From Solea solea (Eukaryota; Chordata; Actinopteri; Pleuronectiformes; Soleidae), in NCBI RefSeq assembly GCF_958295425.1, contig NC_081150.1:3905001-3969000 (forward strand): a DNA stretch of 64,000 nucleotides, read 5' to 3'. The notes below the pieces were generated by a model. That model did no database searches. It saw only the letters and a list, made by a program, of their open reading frames with translations, and was not told the origin of the DNA. This document shows positions 23,753 through 34,500 of the stretch, one piece after another. How positions within the stretch are numbered: the first letter of the stretch is position 1; every line of letters begins with the position of its first letter. The position numbers and the translations under genes are program-made.

Positions 23753-24041
23753 ATGCATCAGCTTCTACTCTACGAAGCCTTTTGAGCATAAACTCAAAGT
23801 GACAATTTCAGAACCACGTGAATTAAGACAAATCTCTTAAAGGGATAGATCAGTTGTTTTTTGTATGTGTGGATGTATGAGGTAGTGACACATAAGCATG
23901 TTAGACGTGTTACTGTGTGCACTCCCTGAGCCTAGAACCAGCCAGATATAGGTGGGAACACTCGGCTGCCAGCAGGACATAAGGAAAAAAAAGGATTTTA
24001 TAAATAACGACATAACTGAGTCAACACAGTCCTAAAAAAAC

Positions 24042-24073
24042 AGTTATTTCAGTCTGGTAATGTGAACGTAGCC
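24042..24073 (-). repeat. Transposon end related to 6679
   Basis: The reverse complement begins GGCTACGTTCACATTACCAG and matches 28 of 32 bases at 6679-6710. Only this end was recognised. Confidence 0.55.
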
Positions 24074-24831
24074 TCTGTTTGTAACTCATACAACTGCACT
24101 TAAAGAACAACATCAATTTAAATCAGATTGGTGACAGTTTTGTGGGGTTTTTGCTGTTAATTAAAATAATGCTTTGAATTTAGGATGTACCACATTTATT
24201 TTTTCTGAAAAAAAAAAAAAACAAGGGCCAGGTGATAAAACAATCACTGATGTTTGGAATATAATATTTTGCAATCGCAATTTAAAATTATTATTGATTT
24301 GTTCATGTAAACACTTCTTTTAAAGGTTTAATCTTTAATATTTGTGAAACGCTTCACAATTTCTTCAACTTTTACTCAGGAAGAAAAATGAAGCTTCAAT
24401 TATTTGCTCTTTATCAGAGTAATTATTGATATTGAATGATTTTAAATGTTTTATTGCGATGTGACCAAATGACACAGCCCTACAACAACAAAAAACAAGC
24501 TACTCCTTATTGTGACTGGCAAAAAAAAGACTTACAAGTGAAGAGAATCAAGTTGCTTTGTACAAGTGTCAGCCCTTTGTGAGTGGAGACTTCCTGTCAA
24601 CTGTCTCTGAGCTTTGTCCCCACTGTGAAGACATTCAAGATCCAGGACTTGTTCATTTAGGTAGCTATCACAGGTGATGGCGTGGTGTGGAACATAAAGT
24701 GTGTGCAAAGATAAGAGATAAGATTTAAGTGGTGGAAATAAAACATAAGCGTCCAAGAGGAAAAGATGCCTTAGTTTGCATGAAGTCTCTCTGTTCACAC
24801 CTTCTCCTCTTATGCTGCCTCTCAGTGGTGA

Positions 24832-24918
24832 TGTCAAAGCAGCATCATGACGTTGGCTTTGCAGCTTTGTTGTCCAGCCGAGCCGTCACCACCTCCAACG
24901 TCTGCCACAGGTCAACTG
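24832..24918 (-). pseudogene. kif26b: Decayed last exon of kif26 (conserved C-terminal tail)
   Basis: After a good acceptor (CCTCCCTCAG), reading in the family frame gives FDLWQTLEVVTARLDNK. It aligns with the mammalian tail EFDLEQVW...LECVTERLES but lacks about a dozen residues. Next comes CKANVMM in a shifted frame, then CFDITTERQHKRR back in the original frame. The two frameshifts look compensating in length but leave a TGA between them. This strongly resembles relic coding sequence of the CKAHxMMxTCFDI tail. Sequencing or assembly errors would have to occur twice within 30 bases to explain it. Confidence 0.7.
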
Positions 24919-25340
24919 AGGGAGGACGGTGAGAACATAAGTGAAGCACATTACTGTGTCTGGGTTAGTAGACAACATTAAGCAAAGCAAAGATTAGAGA
25001 GGGAAAACACAGACTAGCCACAATGTATCTGCAGATTAAGAGATTAAAGATGATCATTTGTGGGAAAAGTGATTAAATTAGATCAGTCACAGCCACTTAT
25101 ATATGTGATTATGTGATTTTCAGTGTTAAATATAGGGGACAAAATGCGTGTGTATAATATACACTATTAAAAATTGTAATTTTAAACGTTAAATTGTCAC
25201 TTCATTTTAACTGTCACTTTATTCAAATAATACTTTATTCATATCACTCAAACAGTCATGTCACTATTTGAATATTTCATTCAACAGCTTGGAACTTGAA
25301 TGCACAGAATTGAATATTGTTTAATTTCATTCTAGACTTT

Positions 25341-25366
25341 TATCCCTGTATCCCTGTATCCCTGTA
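25341..25366. repeat. Three tandem TATCCCTG units
   Basis: An 8-base word is repeated three times in the kif26 tail intron. Too short to class as a satellite. Confidence 0.8.
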
Positions 25367-25989
25367 TCGATTCTGTTTGCTTTTTATTTTATTCTGTTTG
25401 CACAACATCAAGACAGAAACTTCATTTAACAGTTTGACGATGTAGCTCCACAAGTGGAGAATAAAAAAATGTTGAATCCCACTGTTGTTCATTTCACAAA
25501 ATTAGCAACATATGTGGTGTTTGTCACATGAAGATATCCAAACTATTGATATGTCATGACTCTCATACAAGGCATTGGACCTACATTATAGTTTCCAGCC
25601 ATAATGTCATTAGGGTGTCCTGCACAAAGGAATAAGGAGTTTAAATTGCTATGGACTAAGAAAATCATCTGATTTTTATTTTTTATTTGTTTTTTTTAAA
25701 CGGTGTCTGATTCCATCTTCTCTGCTGTGTTTTTGTTGCTTTCTCTGACAGTACATGCTGACTTATTCAAAATTGTTTGGTTCTGAATGATTCGCCATAA
25801 GAAATATTATTGAAAATATTACTTTGGGCCTAAAGAGACACTTAAAAGCATATTTTTGCTTTTTTGTTTGTATCCAAATCTGTAGAGTCTATACACTTGT
25901 ATTAACTTTTCTTTTTAGGGGTGTAAAAATATTGTTTTATGTGTTGGTTTTTTGGCTGCTTTTTTTGTTGCTTTGAAAGAATAAATAAA

Positions 25990-26148
25990 TTCACTGACAC
26001 TCTTGGTTCCATGTGGCAGGCTCCAGGATGAGGTTGTGGTTGACCTGCTCCAGCTCCCTCCTCAGGTTGTTGTATTTGGGTCAGACCTCTGAGATCCTCT
26101 GCTGACGATGATCCAAAAGCTCTAGCTTGGCGCTGAAGCATGCCGGAC

Positions 26149-26149
<1 letters not shown>
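25990..26149 (-). pseudogene. kif26b: Disrupted penultimate kif26 exon (coiled-coil part of the tail)
   Basis: In the family frame this reads GPACFSAKLELLDHRQQRIS then EV, a TGA stop, then PKYNNLRRELEQVNHNLILE and PATWNQE. It aligns with KIF26B LRLLEKRQQRIAEVRAKYEWL. The stop replaces an arginine (a CGA to TGA change would do it). The exon's acceptor also places it one base out of phase with exon 28376-28531. Spliced as the sites dictate, translation continues in the wrong frame (GSGMLQRQARAFGSSS...), which stays open to 25902, or stops at once if spliced to the last exon. The natural product therefore probably has an unrelated short C-terminus. Confidence 0.7.
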
Positions 26150-26179
<30 letters not shown>

Positions 26180-28375
26180 GTCATTAACTTTATTTGTTAA
26201 GATTTTGGACTTTCTGTTGTATTTGATGAATTTTTAATTCAGGATCAGGATTTATTTTTGTAATATTCTGAATTTCTGTATGTAGTTTACTTCATGTTTT
26301 ACTTTGTAGCATCTCTTCCCTTGTGTGTGTGTGTGTGTTTATTTTTACTTTCCCTGGTTAACGACACCTGTTCCTAATTGCTTTAACCTGTGCCTCGTTA
26401 TCTCTGTGTTTGTTTCTTTGTTCCCTGTCAGTTGTCCTGTCTGTTCTGGTTAGTATTTAATCATTCTTTCCTATATATGTGTGAATCTGTTACAGGGTTT
26501 TTCACCATAATATAACAATTATGGACAATATTACCCAGACTAAAGTGACCCCACCACCAAAATATGTGAATTATGGATCCATGCATAGTATATACCACTT
26601 AAAAACATGTGATATACATGTTTTGGAAACCCTTCTCATATCTTTTAATTTGCATTCTTGCATTGAAATATAAAGTTAATATTTTTGATGGTGTCATGTT
26701 AACGCTCCATCACATTACACAGGGAATATTGGACCAAATAATGAATTCCTGTTGACGTTTAAAATAACAAATTCAAATGGATGTCATTGTATATTTTACC
26801 CAGCTATTCAGCCCTGCTAAGACAACAATCTGTTACATGTAAACATCATGTGATGTCACATACATCCACTCTAAAGAGGGAACTGAAACATAAGATACAA
26901 AAACAAAACAAAACCATTCAAACCTCAATAAAGAGGAGGAACAGTTTCAATGGAAAACAAAAGTACACTAAGGATCAAATGGGCTGTAGTGTTAATGTTT
27001 TACCACACCATAGTCCCCATAACCCTAAAAGATAATTTACTATGTTATGATATTCGCTTACTGAGTGCTATGTGCTTCAAAATCTCCTGTCATTTACCTA
27101 TAGTGCTCTATATTATTTGTATTTCCAGTGGTCTTTGTTCTTAGCGGCAACATTGACCCAATTCCCCCCCATGTGGTCATTAAAATTGTATCAAAGTTGC
27201 CGTGTCTGAGACCGGAGGAGGCAGGGAGTGGTCTCATGGGGCCAGACCTCCTGTCATTGGGACATTACATCACCATGTGCATCTGGTCATGTTTTTTGAG
27301 CACATTTTGACTCAATGTGCAAGCTAGGATTTATTTAACCTTTATTTACCAAGGGTCAATTCCCTACATGCTACCCTAAAGTCAGGAGACGGCTTGTACC
27401 CTGTACCACCAGTCTTTGCTTGTGATATCTTTAAGGGTCCATTTATGATCTCTTACTAATTAGAAGCGGCAGCCCATAAAATATTAAGGTGAAGCCACTG
27501 GAGCTGGGTTTTAAAGATAATCATATGTTATGTTGTCTGCATAGAGCCTTGCAAAAAACCAAGTAAGGTCATGCTTCTACAATTCACAACAACAGAATAA
27601 CTACCCAGATTTATTGTATTTATTTATTTTCATTTTTCATCATGGTCATTTATTTAATTACCCAGTGGGTTTGGTTAAAAAAGGGGATGTCTCCCACATT
27701 TTGAATCTTTCTTGCTCACAGCGATACATTATGCACTTCAGACCCTGGATCCATCCATCCATGCTCTATGATGCTTTTTCTTTGAAATGGGGGGGGTGGG
27801 GGAGCCAATTCCAGCTGACACTGGCTGACAGGCAGTATACACTGTACCATGGACAGCTCACCAACCAGTGACAGCAGATGCTAAGCATGTTTGTAATGAT
27901 TAAGATGTTAGCCTAGATTGGCTAACATCAGGTTTTCCTACTACGTTCCTTTGGCAACAAGCAGCTAATCCAAGTTATTAATGCTTGATGGTTTGTGTAA
28001 AATTGAAATTAGTTAAAAACCTTCACAAAGACTTGGTTTACTTATATTTGTCACTGATTTAAAAAAGAGGGGTTTGTAAGAATATAAAAAAGTTATGATT
28101 ATGGACATTTTGTGCCAAAATCTCAGCAGGAATCAGGTCCAAAACCACACTGGCTGCTGCAAACCAGCCAGAATCTCAAGAGAGAAAACTGTTAAATGAC
28201 TTTTTGTGACACAAACCTGGTGTTGATATGATGTTAGAGGCTGCAGGGACCCTAGAAGAGCCTGAGCTGGGATTTGGTCTGCCAATGTCCCATGGGTCTC
28301 TGGCTGAGGTTGCTAAAGGTCATATATTGCGTAATGCCCTTTAACCTCCAAAAAACGTCTAAATAAACCCAGCAC
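26150..28375 (-). other. kif26b: kif26 intron 13 with repeats
   Basis: Contains an AC microsatellite at 26157-26180, a possible LINE 3' end around 26330-26470 (CCCTGGTTAACGACACCTG style sequence) and a reversed copy of the common fish retroposon at 27746-27874. Nothing coding was seen. Confidence 0.5.
27746..27874 (-). repeat. Reversed copy of the fish retroposon-like repeat (3' portion)
   Basis: Begins ATCCATCCATCCATGCTCTA and includes GGAGCCAATTCCAGCTGACA and ACCATGGACAGCTCACCAAC. These correspond to the 3' half of the family whose 5' half is at 22379-22620. Its GGGGGGG run replaces the usual less regular G-rich joint. Confidence 0.65.
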
Positions 28376-28531
28376 CTGTTCTTTTCTGCATCCTCTGCCG
28401 GTTGTCGATCTCATAGACCTTGATCTCAAAGGCCTCTGGGATTCCCCGATCCACCCAGTGAGACCGCAGACCACTAGTCGAGCGTCTCAGGGAAGTGGTT
28501 GAATCTTGGGAGGGACGCCGCTGGTGAGAAC
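28376..28531 (-). CDS. kif26b: kif26 exon 13, last intact exon
   Basis: Encodes GSHQRRPSQDSTTSLRRSTS then GLRSHWVDRGIPEAFEIKVY and EIDNRQRMQKRTG, matching the family's WVDLPPPL..EPFEIKVYEIDDVERLQRR. If the intron were kept, only AGFI and a stop would follow. It ends in phase 1, which the next exon does not match for the conserved frame. Confidence 0.9.
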
Positions 28532-31500
28532 CTACAGTGAGGTGAGAAAGACAATACACACATATTTCCCTTTTATCCCTCTGTGAAACATTCTGCAATG
28601 TAAGCACCGTGCTGTTTTGTTTTTAAACAAATGCATGAGGCAGAGTAGGAGGTTAATGCATCTACAGGGCGGCTACAGCTGAAACAAAGTCATCTCTGCT
28701 ACGCTGTCAAAAAAAAAAAACAGTCTACACTAAAAGCATCATGCATCACCGTGACAATGAAAGTGATAAAGACGTGTCCCTGAGTGCCCTTTAACACACA
28801 GGCCATGTGCACTTCTGCAACAGTCTGCCTGAGGGCAAACGCTGCTTACCAGGGTTCAAATATTATTCATCATAGTCGAGATGCAGGATGTGATTTTTCT
28901 ATAAACTGCATTTGCCGATTTGAGAACGGAGATATGCAGTTTGTTTCTGGACCTTTACACATTAAGAATATGATTTAAGTCTAAAGTACATGTGTTACTT
29001 TTCATCAGAATGCATTTAATGCAAAATGAAGTACATCAGAATTATTTCACCCACTTAAAAGGCTTGTTTGGAGACTTAATTCATGTGTTCATCCATCGAA
29101 GCTTGGTCTATTTCCTGCTCCAGTAGTTCTGTCACCATGTTAACTATGTTTTAATCAAAAATGTCATAAAATGTTTCACTCTACATACGTCCTTTTGCAA
29201 TTAAGTGTTAGTACGTATATGCACACATCCATCTTTATATTTCACTGCACCATGCAATCATCTTAATTTTCTGCAGTTATGCTTCCATTACTAAGTGCCT
29301 TCATAGTGTTCATCTATTAATGATGCGACCTCCTGCAATTAACATTTAATGTCTGTAATGAAATGAGGTCTGACTGCATATGTGTCGTCTCCAATTAATG
29401 TTACATGAAAATTTCATGTAGTCAGATGACAAGACTAAATATTGTGAATGTACGATCATGAAAATGAACATGTTTTAAGTTGAATATAATTAATCATACC
29501 ATAAGACATGATAGACATATGCTAAATTTGTCAAAAGGTGAATTTTGTATGAATTTACCATCAGAATGGTTCTAATGTAAAAAAAAAAAAAAACAATGTA
29601 TAAAGAAATTTGTTTTATAATATTTCTATAGTTTTTACTTTTGAAATGCTATTTAAATTGTGTAAATTCATGAGTTCAGTTTAATAACTGCCAGTTACCT
29701 GTGTTGCCTTTCCTCCGCGATGCTCGGCTGCTGCGACCCACACTGAGGAGAGAGCCGCTCCTGTCACTGACAGACTCTCTGGGTGAGACGCTGCTACCTG
29801 TGTTTTCACTGTCCCTCAGCATGCTGCCATAGCCACTGCTCACCATACTGGTTCTGTTGGAGAAATACAGGGATGTCTTCCCCATTGCGGGTGGCAGATC
29901 ACCACTCAGCACACTGGTGGTGTCACTCGCATGCCCACTCAGGTGATCAGGCGACCGTGGTGCCGTCACCCGACTGTACGGCGAGGAAAAAGGAGTTATT
30001 TCATCCACTCCTCCTGCAGTGGGGCTGGAGACCCTCTCCTTTAGTAGGTCTGAGATCCGGCCGTTGACAAACCCCTGGATGACAGATTTTGTGGATGAAC
30101 ATGTGGAACTCTGGCTTGGAGTCCGACTGATGGATTGAAAAGATCGTGGAGGGGAAGAGGGAAGAAAGGAGGATCCCCGCTCAAAGCTAACAGTTTTACT
30201 GTCCGGAGAAAGACTGGCACTACGACTGGAGGACTGCCGTAGGCCTTTGTGAGACATAGTGAGGTTCTTTATGCTGGGGGCAGACAGTCGGCGGACTTTG
30301 GGGGTAGCCAACTTGAGTTTTCCAACAGCAGAGAGCTTGCTATGGGTCTGCTTGGCAGATTGAGCTAAAGAGCTCTGAGAAGAGAAGAAGTGATGACTGT
30401 GGTCAGAACGACGGCTCTTCCTGGGGCTCCTGCTAGCCCTTGGTAAAGTACAATGTCCCTCATTAATGTCCTTATAACCTCCCTTACAAGCCGCTTCATA
30501 ACTTCCCTTGGAGCTCCCCTTAGAGCTCATAGACGTGTTACTACTGTCTCTGTACAGAGTCGGAAAGTCTCTTGGAATTCTCCCAAGGGAATTAGTCCTG
30601 CAGGCCAGCTGCTCCAATTTAGTGTTGAAAAGCCTGCCGCTGTTCTCAGTGGGTGACTGCAACCTTCCACTAATATCATCATGTTTTATTCTTGGACTTG
30701 AGGTCTCGGATACAGATCCAATGCCCGTTCTTGAAGAGCTACTAGCTTCCTGTCTATACTCTATTTCATATTTCCGAGGAGAGGAGTGGTGGAGGCTATG
30801 GTTCACTGGAGAGTCATGTCTGCCCTGCCTCCTTTCCAGTGTTACTCCTGGGCTGCATGGGGTGGATGATGTCACCTCCCTCGGGTCTCTGTGGTTGTCT
30901 GCCATGTGACCGTCCTGGTGGTTGGCATTTTGCCAGCCTCTAGGCAAACTACCCATTTTGCATGAAGCAGGGGCAGTTTCTTGGCAACCAGGTGAAACAC
31001 CAGTTCTCCTGGGGGCATTCCCAACACGTTTGCAGGTCATTTCTACCCCCTCTGAGTTCCCTGTAGAGTTGGAGCTGGAATAAACATGTTCCTTGTCTCT
31101 TGGGTGTCTCCTGTCTGTATTTCTTGTTTTTTTTCCACACATTTTGTAGTCTGCTGCATCATCACAGAAGGCAGAATCCTCCAAAATCACTGAATCATAA
31201 CACATTTTGGTAAAAGAGTCAAATAACTTGTCAGACTTTTTGACATGAGTGTCAGCAGCAAACGTTCCACTCCTTTTTACATGACTTATTTCATCTTCTG
31301 GACATTTGACAGTATTTCTTTTGACCTCAGACCCTGACTTTACTCCTGTGTTTGTATCATAAGGACTTTCTTTTTCTTTAGCACCATCCAAAACACAATC
31401 TTCATCTGTATTAATCAACATGGGATTAATAAATGAAGGTAAGAACCCTTTTTCCCTTCGGCACTGATGCTGGGGCTTTTCAGCACTAGCCTCTGAGACT

Positions 31501-34500
31501 GCAGCCTGAACAACAGAGCCTTTAGTTATACTGGAGGAAGCTGCAGCTACAGATTCTTCACTGACATTGCTGATTATCCTGATTGGTTGAGCATTGACAG
31601 AGCCTTGAGTATGTCCCTGTGACTGCCCATTGTCTCTGATACAAATAATGTTTCCACCTGTTCTTCCTCTGTCCAATGCTCCACTAATGGTCACCTCTTC
31701 TACCATAGAGAAGACAAGTTCATCTTGACCATTTAGGTCCAGCGGCTGTTGAACAGTGACTGTGATAGTGGCCTTCATTTCCTTAACACCCTCTGTAGGG
31801 AAGTTAGTTAAGACATCCCTGTGTATGGCACCGGTAGCCACGGACTGTGACGATGAGCAGGAGGATGAGGGAGATATGGGGGAGCTCTTACCAACTGGTG
31901 AGATCCTTTTGTCTGCTTTGGACCATTCAGCAGTTTCAGGACTCGGCTGTTTTCTTGTGGGCTGAAGTGCAAGGGAATTAGTTGCAGCAATATCAGCAGG
32001 GAGGGAGGGTTGAGCAGGGAGCTTATCACCTAACTTCAGAGTTCCACTGTTGGGCAACTCAAAGCAACAGGTCTTGTTCAGACTTAGTGTTTGATTCAAG
32101 AGTTCTTCACTTGAACTGGCTGCACTGCACTCCTCACAGTCATACAAACCTGAATCCTCTCTTTGGAAACTGTCTGCAGGGAGGGCACTATCTGTCTTCC
32201 TTTCTGCTTCAGGGGGCTGACTGCAACCTAACCCCTGATTCATCAAGACCTGTGGTACTTTTGACGAGTGGGTCGATTTGGTGTCTGTCTGCTTCCCTGC
32301 TTCTTTTTTGTGATGTGATTTGGTTGTGACATTGTCAACACGAGGGACTTTTGAGGAAGACTTGAGTACTTCAAGTATCTCACTTCCATCGATACAGCCC
32401 AAACGCTCTTGAAGTTCAGCAAATGTTTCACATTTAAGACAATCCCTCTCTGGTGGCTTCATGTCTGCTTTGAGCATATCCATATGGCCTTGAACATTTT
32501 CCTCCTTCTTTTCCCCCTGCAGCTGAGGGATTCTCAGAAGCTCTTGTAGGAGCGCAGTAAACTCTGGGTCATCCAAGTCAGGTTTGTTGGGAGGCAAAGA
32601 CGGTATGATTGGCACAAATTCAGGTTGTGTCCGCCTTGGTGCTCCTTTGGACTTGATGAAGCCATCTGAGTCTATTTGGATGACTGTATCACAAGACTGG
32701 TCACTACTGGAATGCTCATCTAGTTCACCCCGAAGACGGAGAGGATGGATGTCAACATCAACCTCATCAGTGGAGTGGAAGGCCCGAAGGGAGAAAGATT
32801 GAGGCCCTCTCTTTTCTCTTGTTAGACTCCTGCCGCAAGGAGAGCATGAGGTGGATTGCTGTTGAATGTGAATGAATCATGCTGTTAGTTCTAGATCTTG
32901 ATCATCAATTTACGTACAAATCAATGCAACAATACAACCAATTTTAAAGCAAATTCATTGGTAAAACCTTCATTTTCTTTATAAAAAAATGGGCCACTAA
33001 TTAAAACATGATATACAATAGACTAGGGGGCATAGACAGTACCTTTGTCCTTTTCTGTGTCCTGCGAATACGTGCTGCCAGCTGGATGGTGGATAACGTT
33101 TCTTGAAGGTGTGACAGTGACTCAGCAACTTCAGCGATCACTGTGGTGTGGCAGTTCGTATGACCCAAGGACTCTCGAAGGAGCATCGTCAACTTACTGC
33201 TCCTGCGCAGAGACGGTGAATATTTCCACATATTAACTAAAAGAACGGATCAATCACTTTCAGTCTCCTGCCACTTTTAATGTAGTTGCTGGAGTGCCTT
33301 ATGGGTTTATTTTTAGAAAAAGTTACAGGACTAACGGTAATAATTTGCTTAATGGTCACTGCCAAGATATTAATAGAGCTGACTCCACACTAATGTCTAC
33401 CATACCATTTGCACCAATAATATTTGGAAGAAACGGTCTTACTTGTTGGACGTAGTTTTATGTCCACTTAGTAGAGACACGATGACTGGGCCCAGCTCAG
33501 AATGAGGGGGTTTGATTTTGCTCATAGCGCTCATTCCACTACACACATCTATCAGGGTCAACTTAGTGGGGCCACGGGAACCTACAGAGAGCAGAAGAAG
33601 GTTAAAATTCTGGATTAACTATGGAAAGAAAATTCATGGGCAAACAGAAAATTTAGCATGAATGAGCATCACTGAGTGAGTGAATATATTATTATTACAA
33701 CCTTTGCCAATGGTACTGCTCTCTGTACGAGGGGGCTGGACATGGAGGGTGAAGAACATTATGGAGGTGTGGGACAGGTACGTAATGAAGTCACTGTGCC
33801 GACGCGCTGCAATGGCCACGTCCAGCAGGGAAGCTGCTCGCTCAGCAGTGGGGGCCTTCACCCGGTTGTGGTTACGTAGCTGGAAGGATTGGAAGAGACA
33901 AAAAAGAGTCAGAAAATCAAATGTGGACAGGAGATCTCATGACTTATTTCAGAAGAAACTGCAGGGTGTGTTTCACAATTATCTAACAAAGCAAATTTGG
34001 ATGCCAGATTATAAAAATATCAGATTTAAAGAACTGCTTTGGATCTGTAGAAGTTTGCACTTTGTAAAAACTTTGTTGTAACGGCTTCATTCGTACACTC
34101 AGTGTTCATGTTTACTGATGGAATACTGAGAAATGCACAGACATCTCTGCCATGCATTTAGGAAACAAGTCCAAGGGAGGAGAGAGCTGCTCACTCATAA
34201 TGTAATCAGATCTAATCTAATAGAGTTCACTCATTACCAGCATTATCTTCTCACATATGGTGTAGTCTATTATATACGCTGATTCCTAATAAGAACTGAC
34301 AGTAATCATACCATGTCTACAGAGGAGAGATCCCATTAAAGAAATCTAGTAAAACACCAGATATCAATGCCACCTTATGAAAATGGATGGACGTTTCTTT
34401 GTGACCCCCAAAAAAGTTTTTCCAGGAATATGGGCACATTTTCAGTTTCATGGCTGTTAAAACAACCATAAAATAACACTCCTCTGTGAGCTAATTTTCA

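Larger units (their letters stand above)
19747..24830. other. Gene-poor region between cnst and the kif26 tail
   Basis: No supported coding exon. Contents listed separately are an imperfect hairpin at 20301-20384, the 22218-22365 and 22379-22620 repeats, an AC microsatellite at 23731-23752 and a transposon end at 24042-24073. Interstitial TTAGGG-like words at 22098-22150 are part of the first of these repeats. Confidence 0.5.

Noticed and set aside
24030..24935. Search for an intact KIF26 tail in another frame
   Set aside because: CFDIT and CKANVMM are readable only in different frames with a stop between them, and no alternative exon with this motif was seen nearby.
29676..32615. Treating the 979-codon frame as a complete single-exon gene
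   Set aside because: The frame is open upstream to an acceptor at 32859, the family's SSSDQSCDTVI block lies before the first ATG, and a donor ends it at 29698. It is one exon of kif26.
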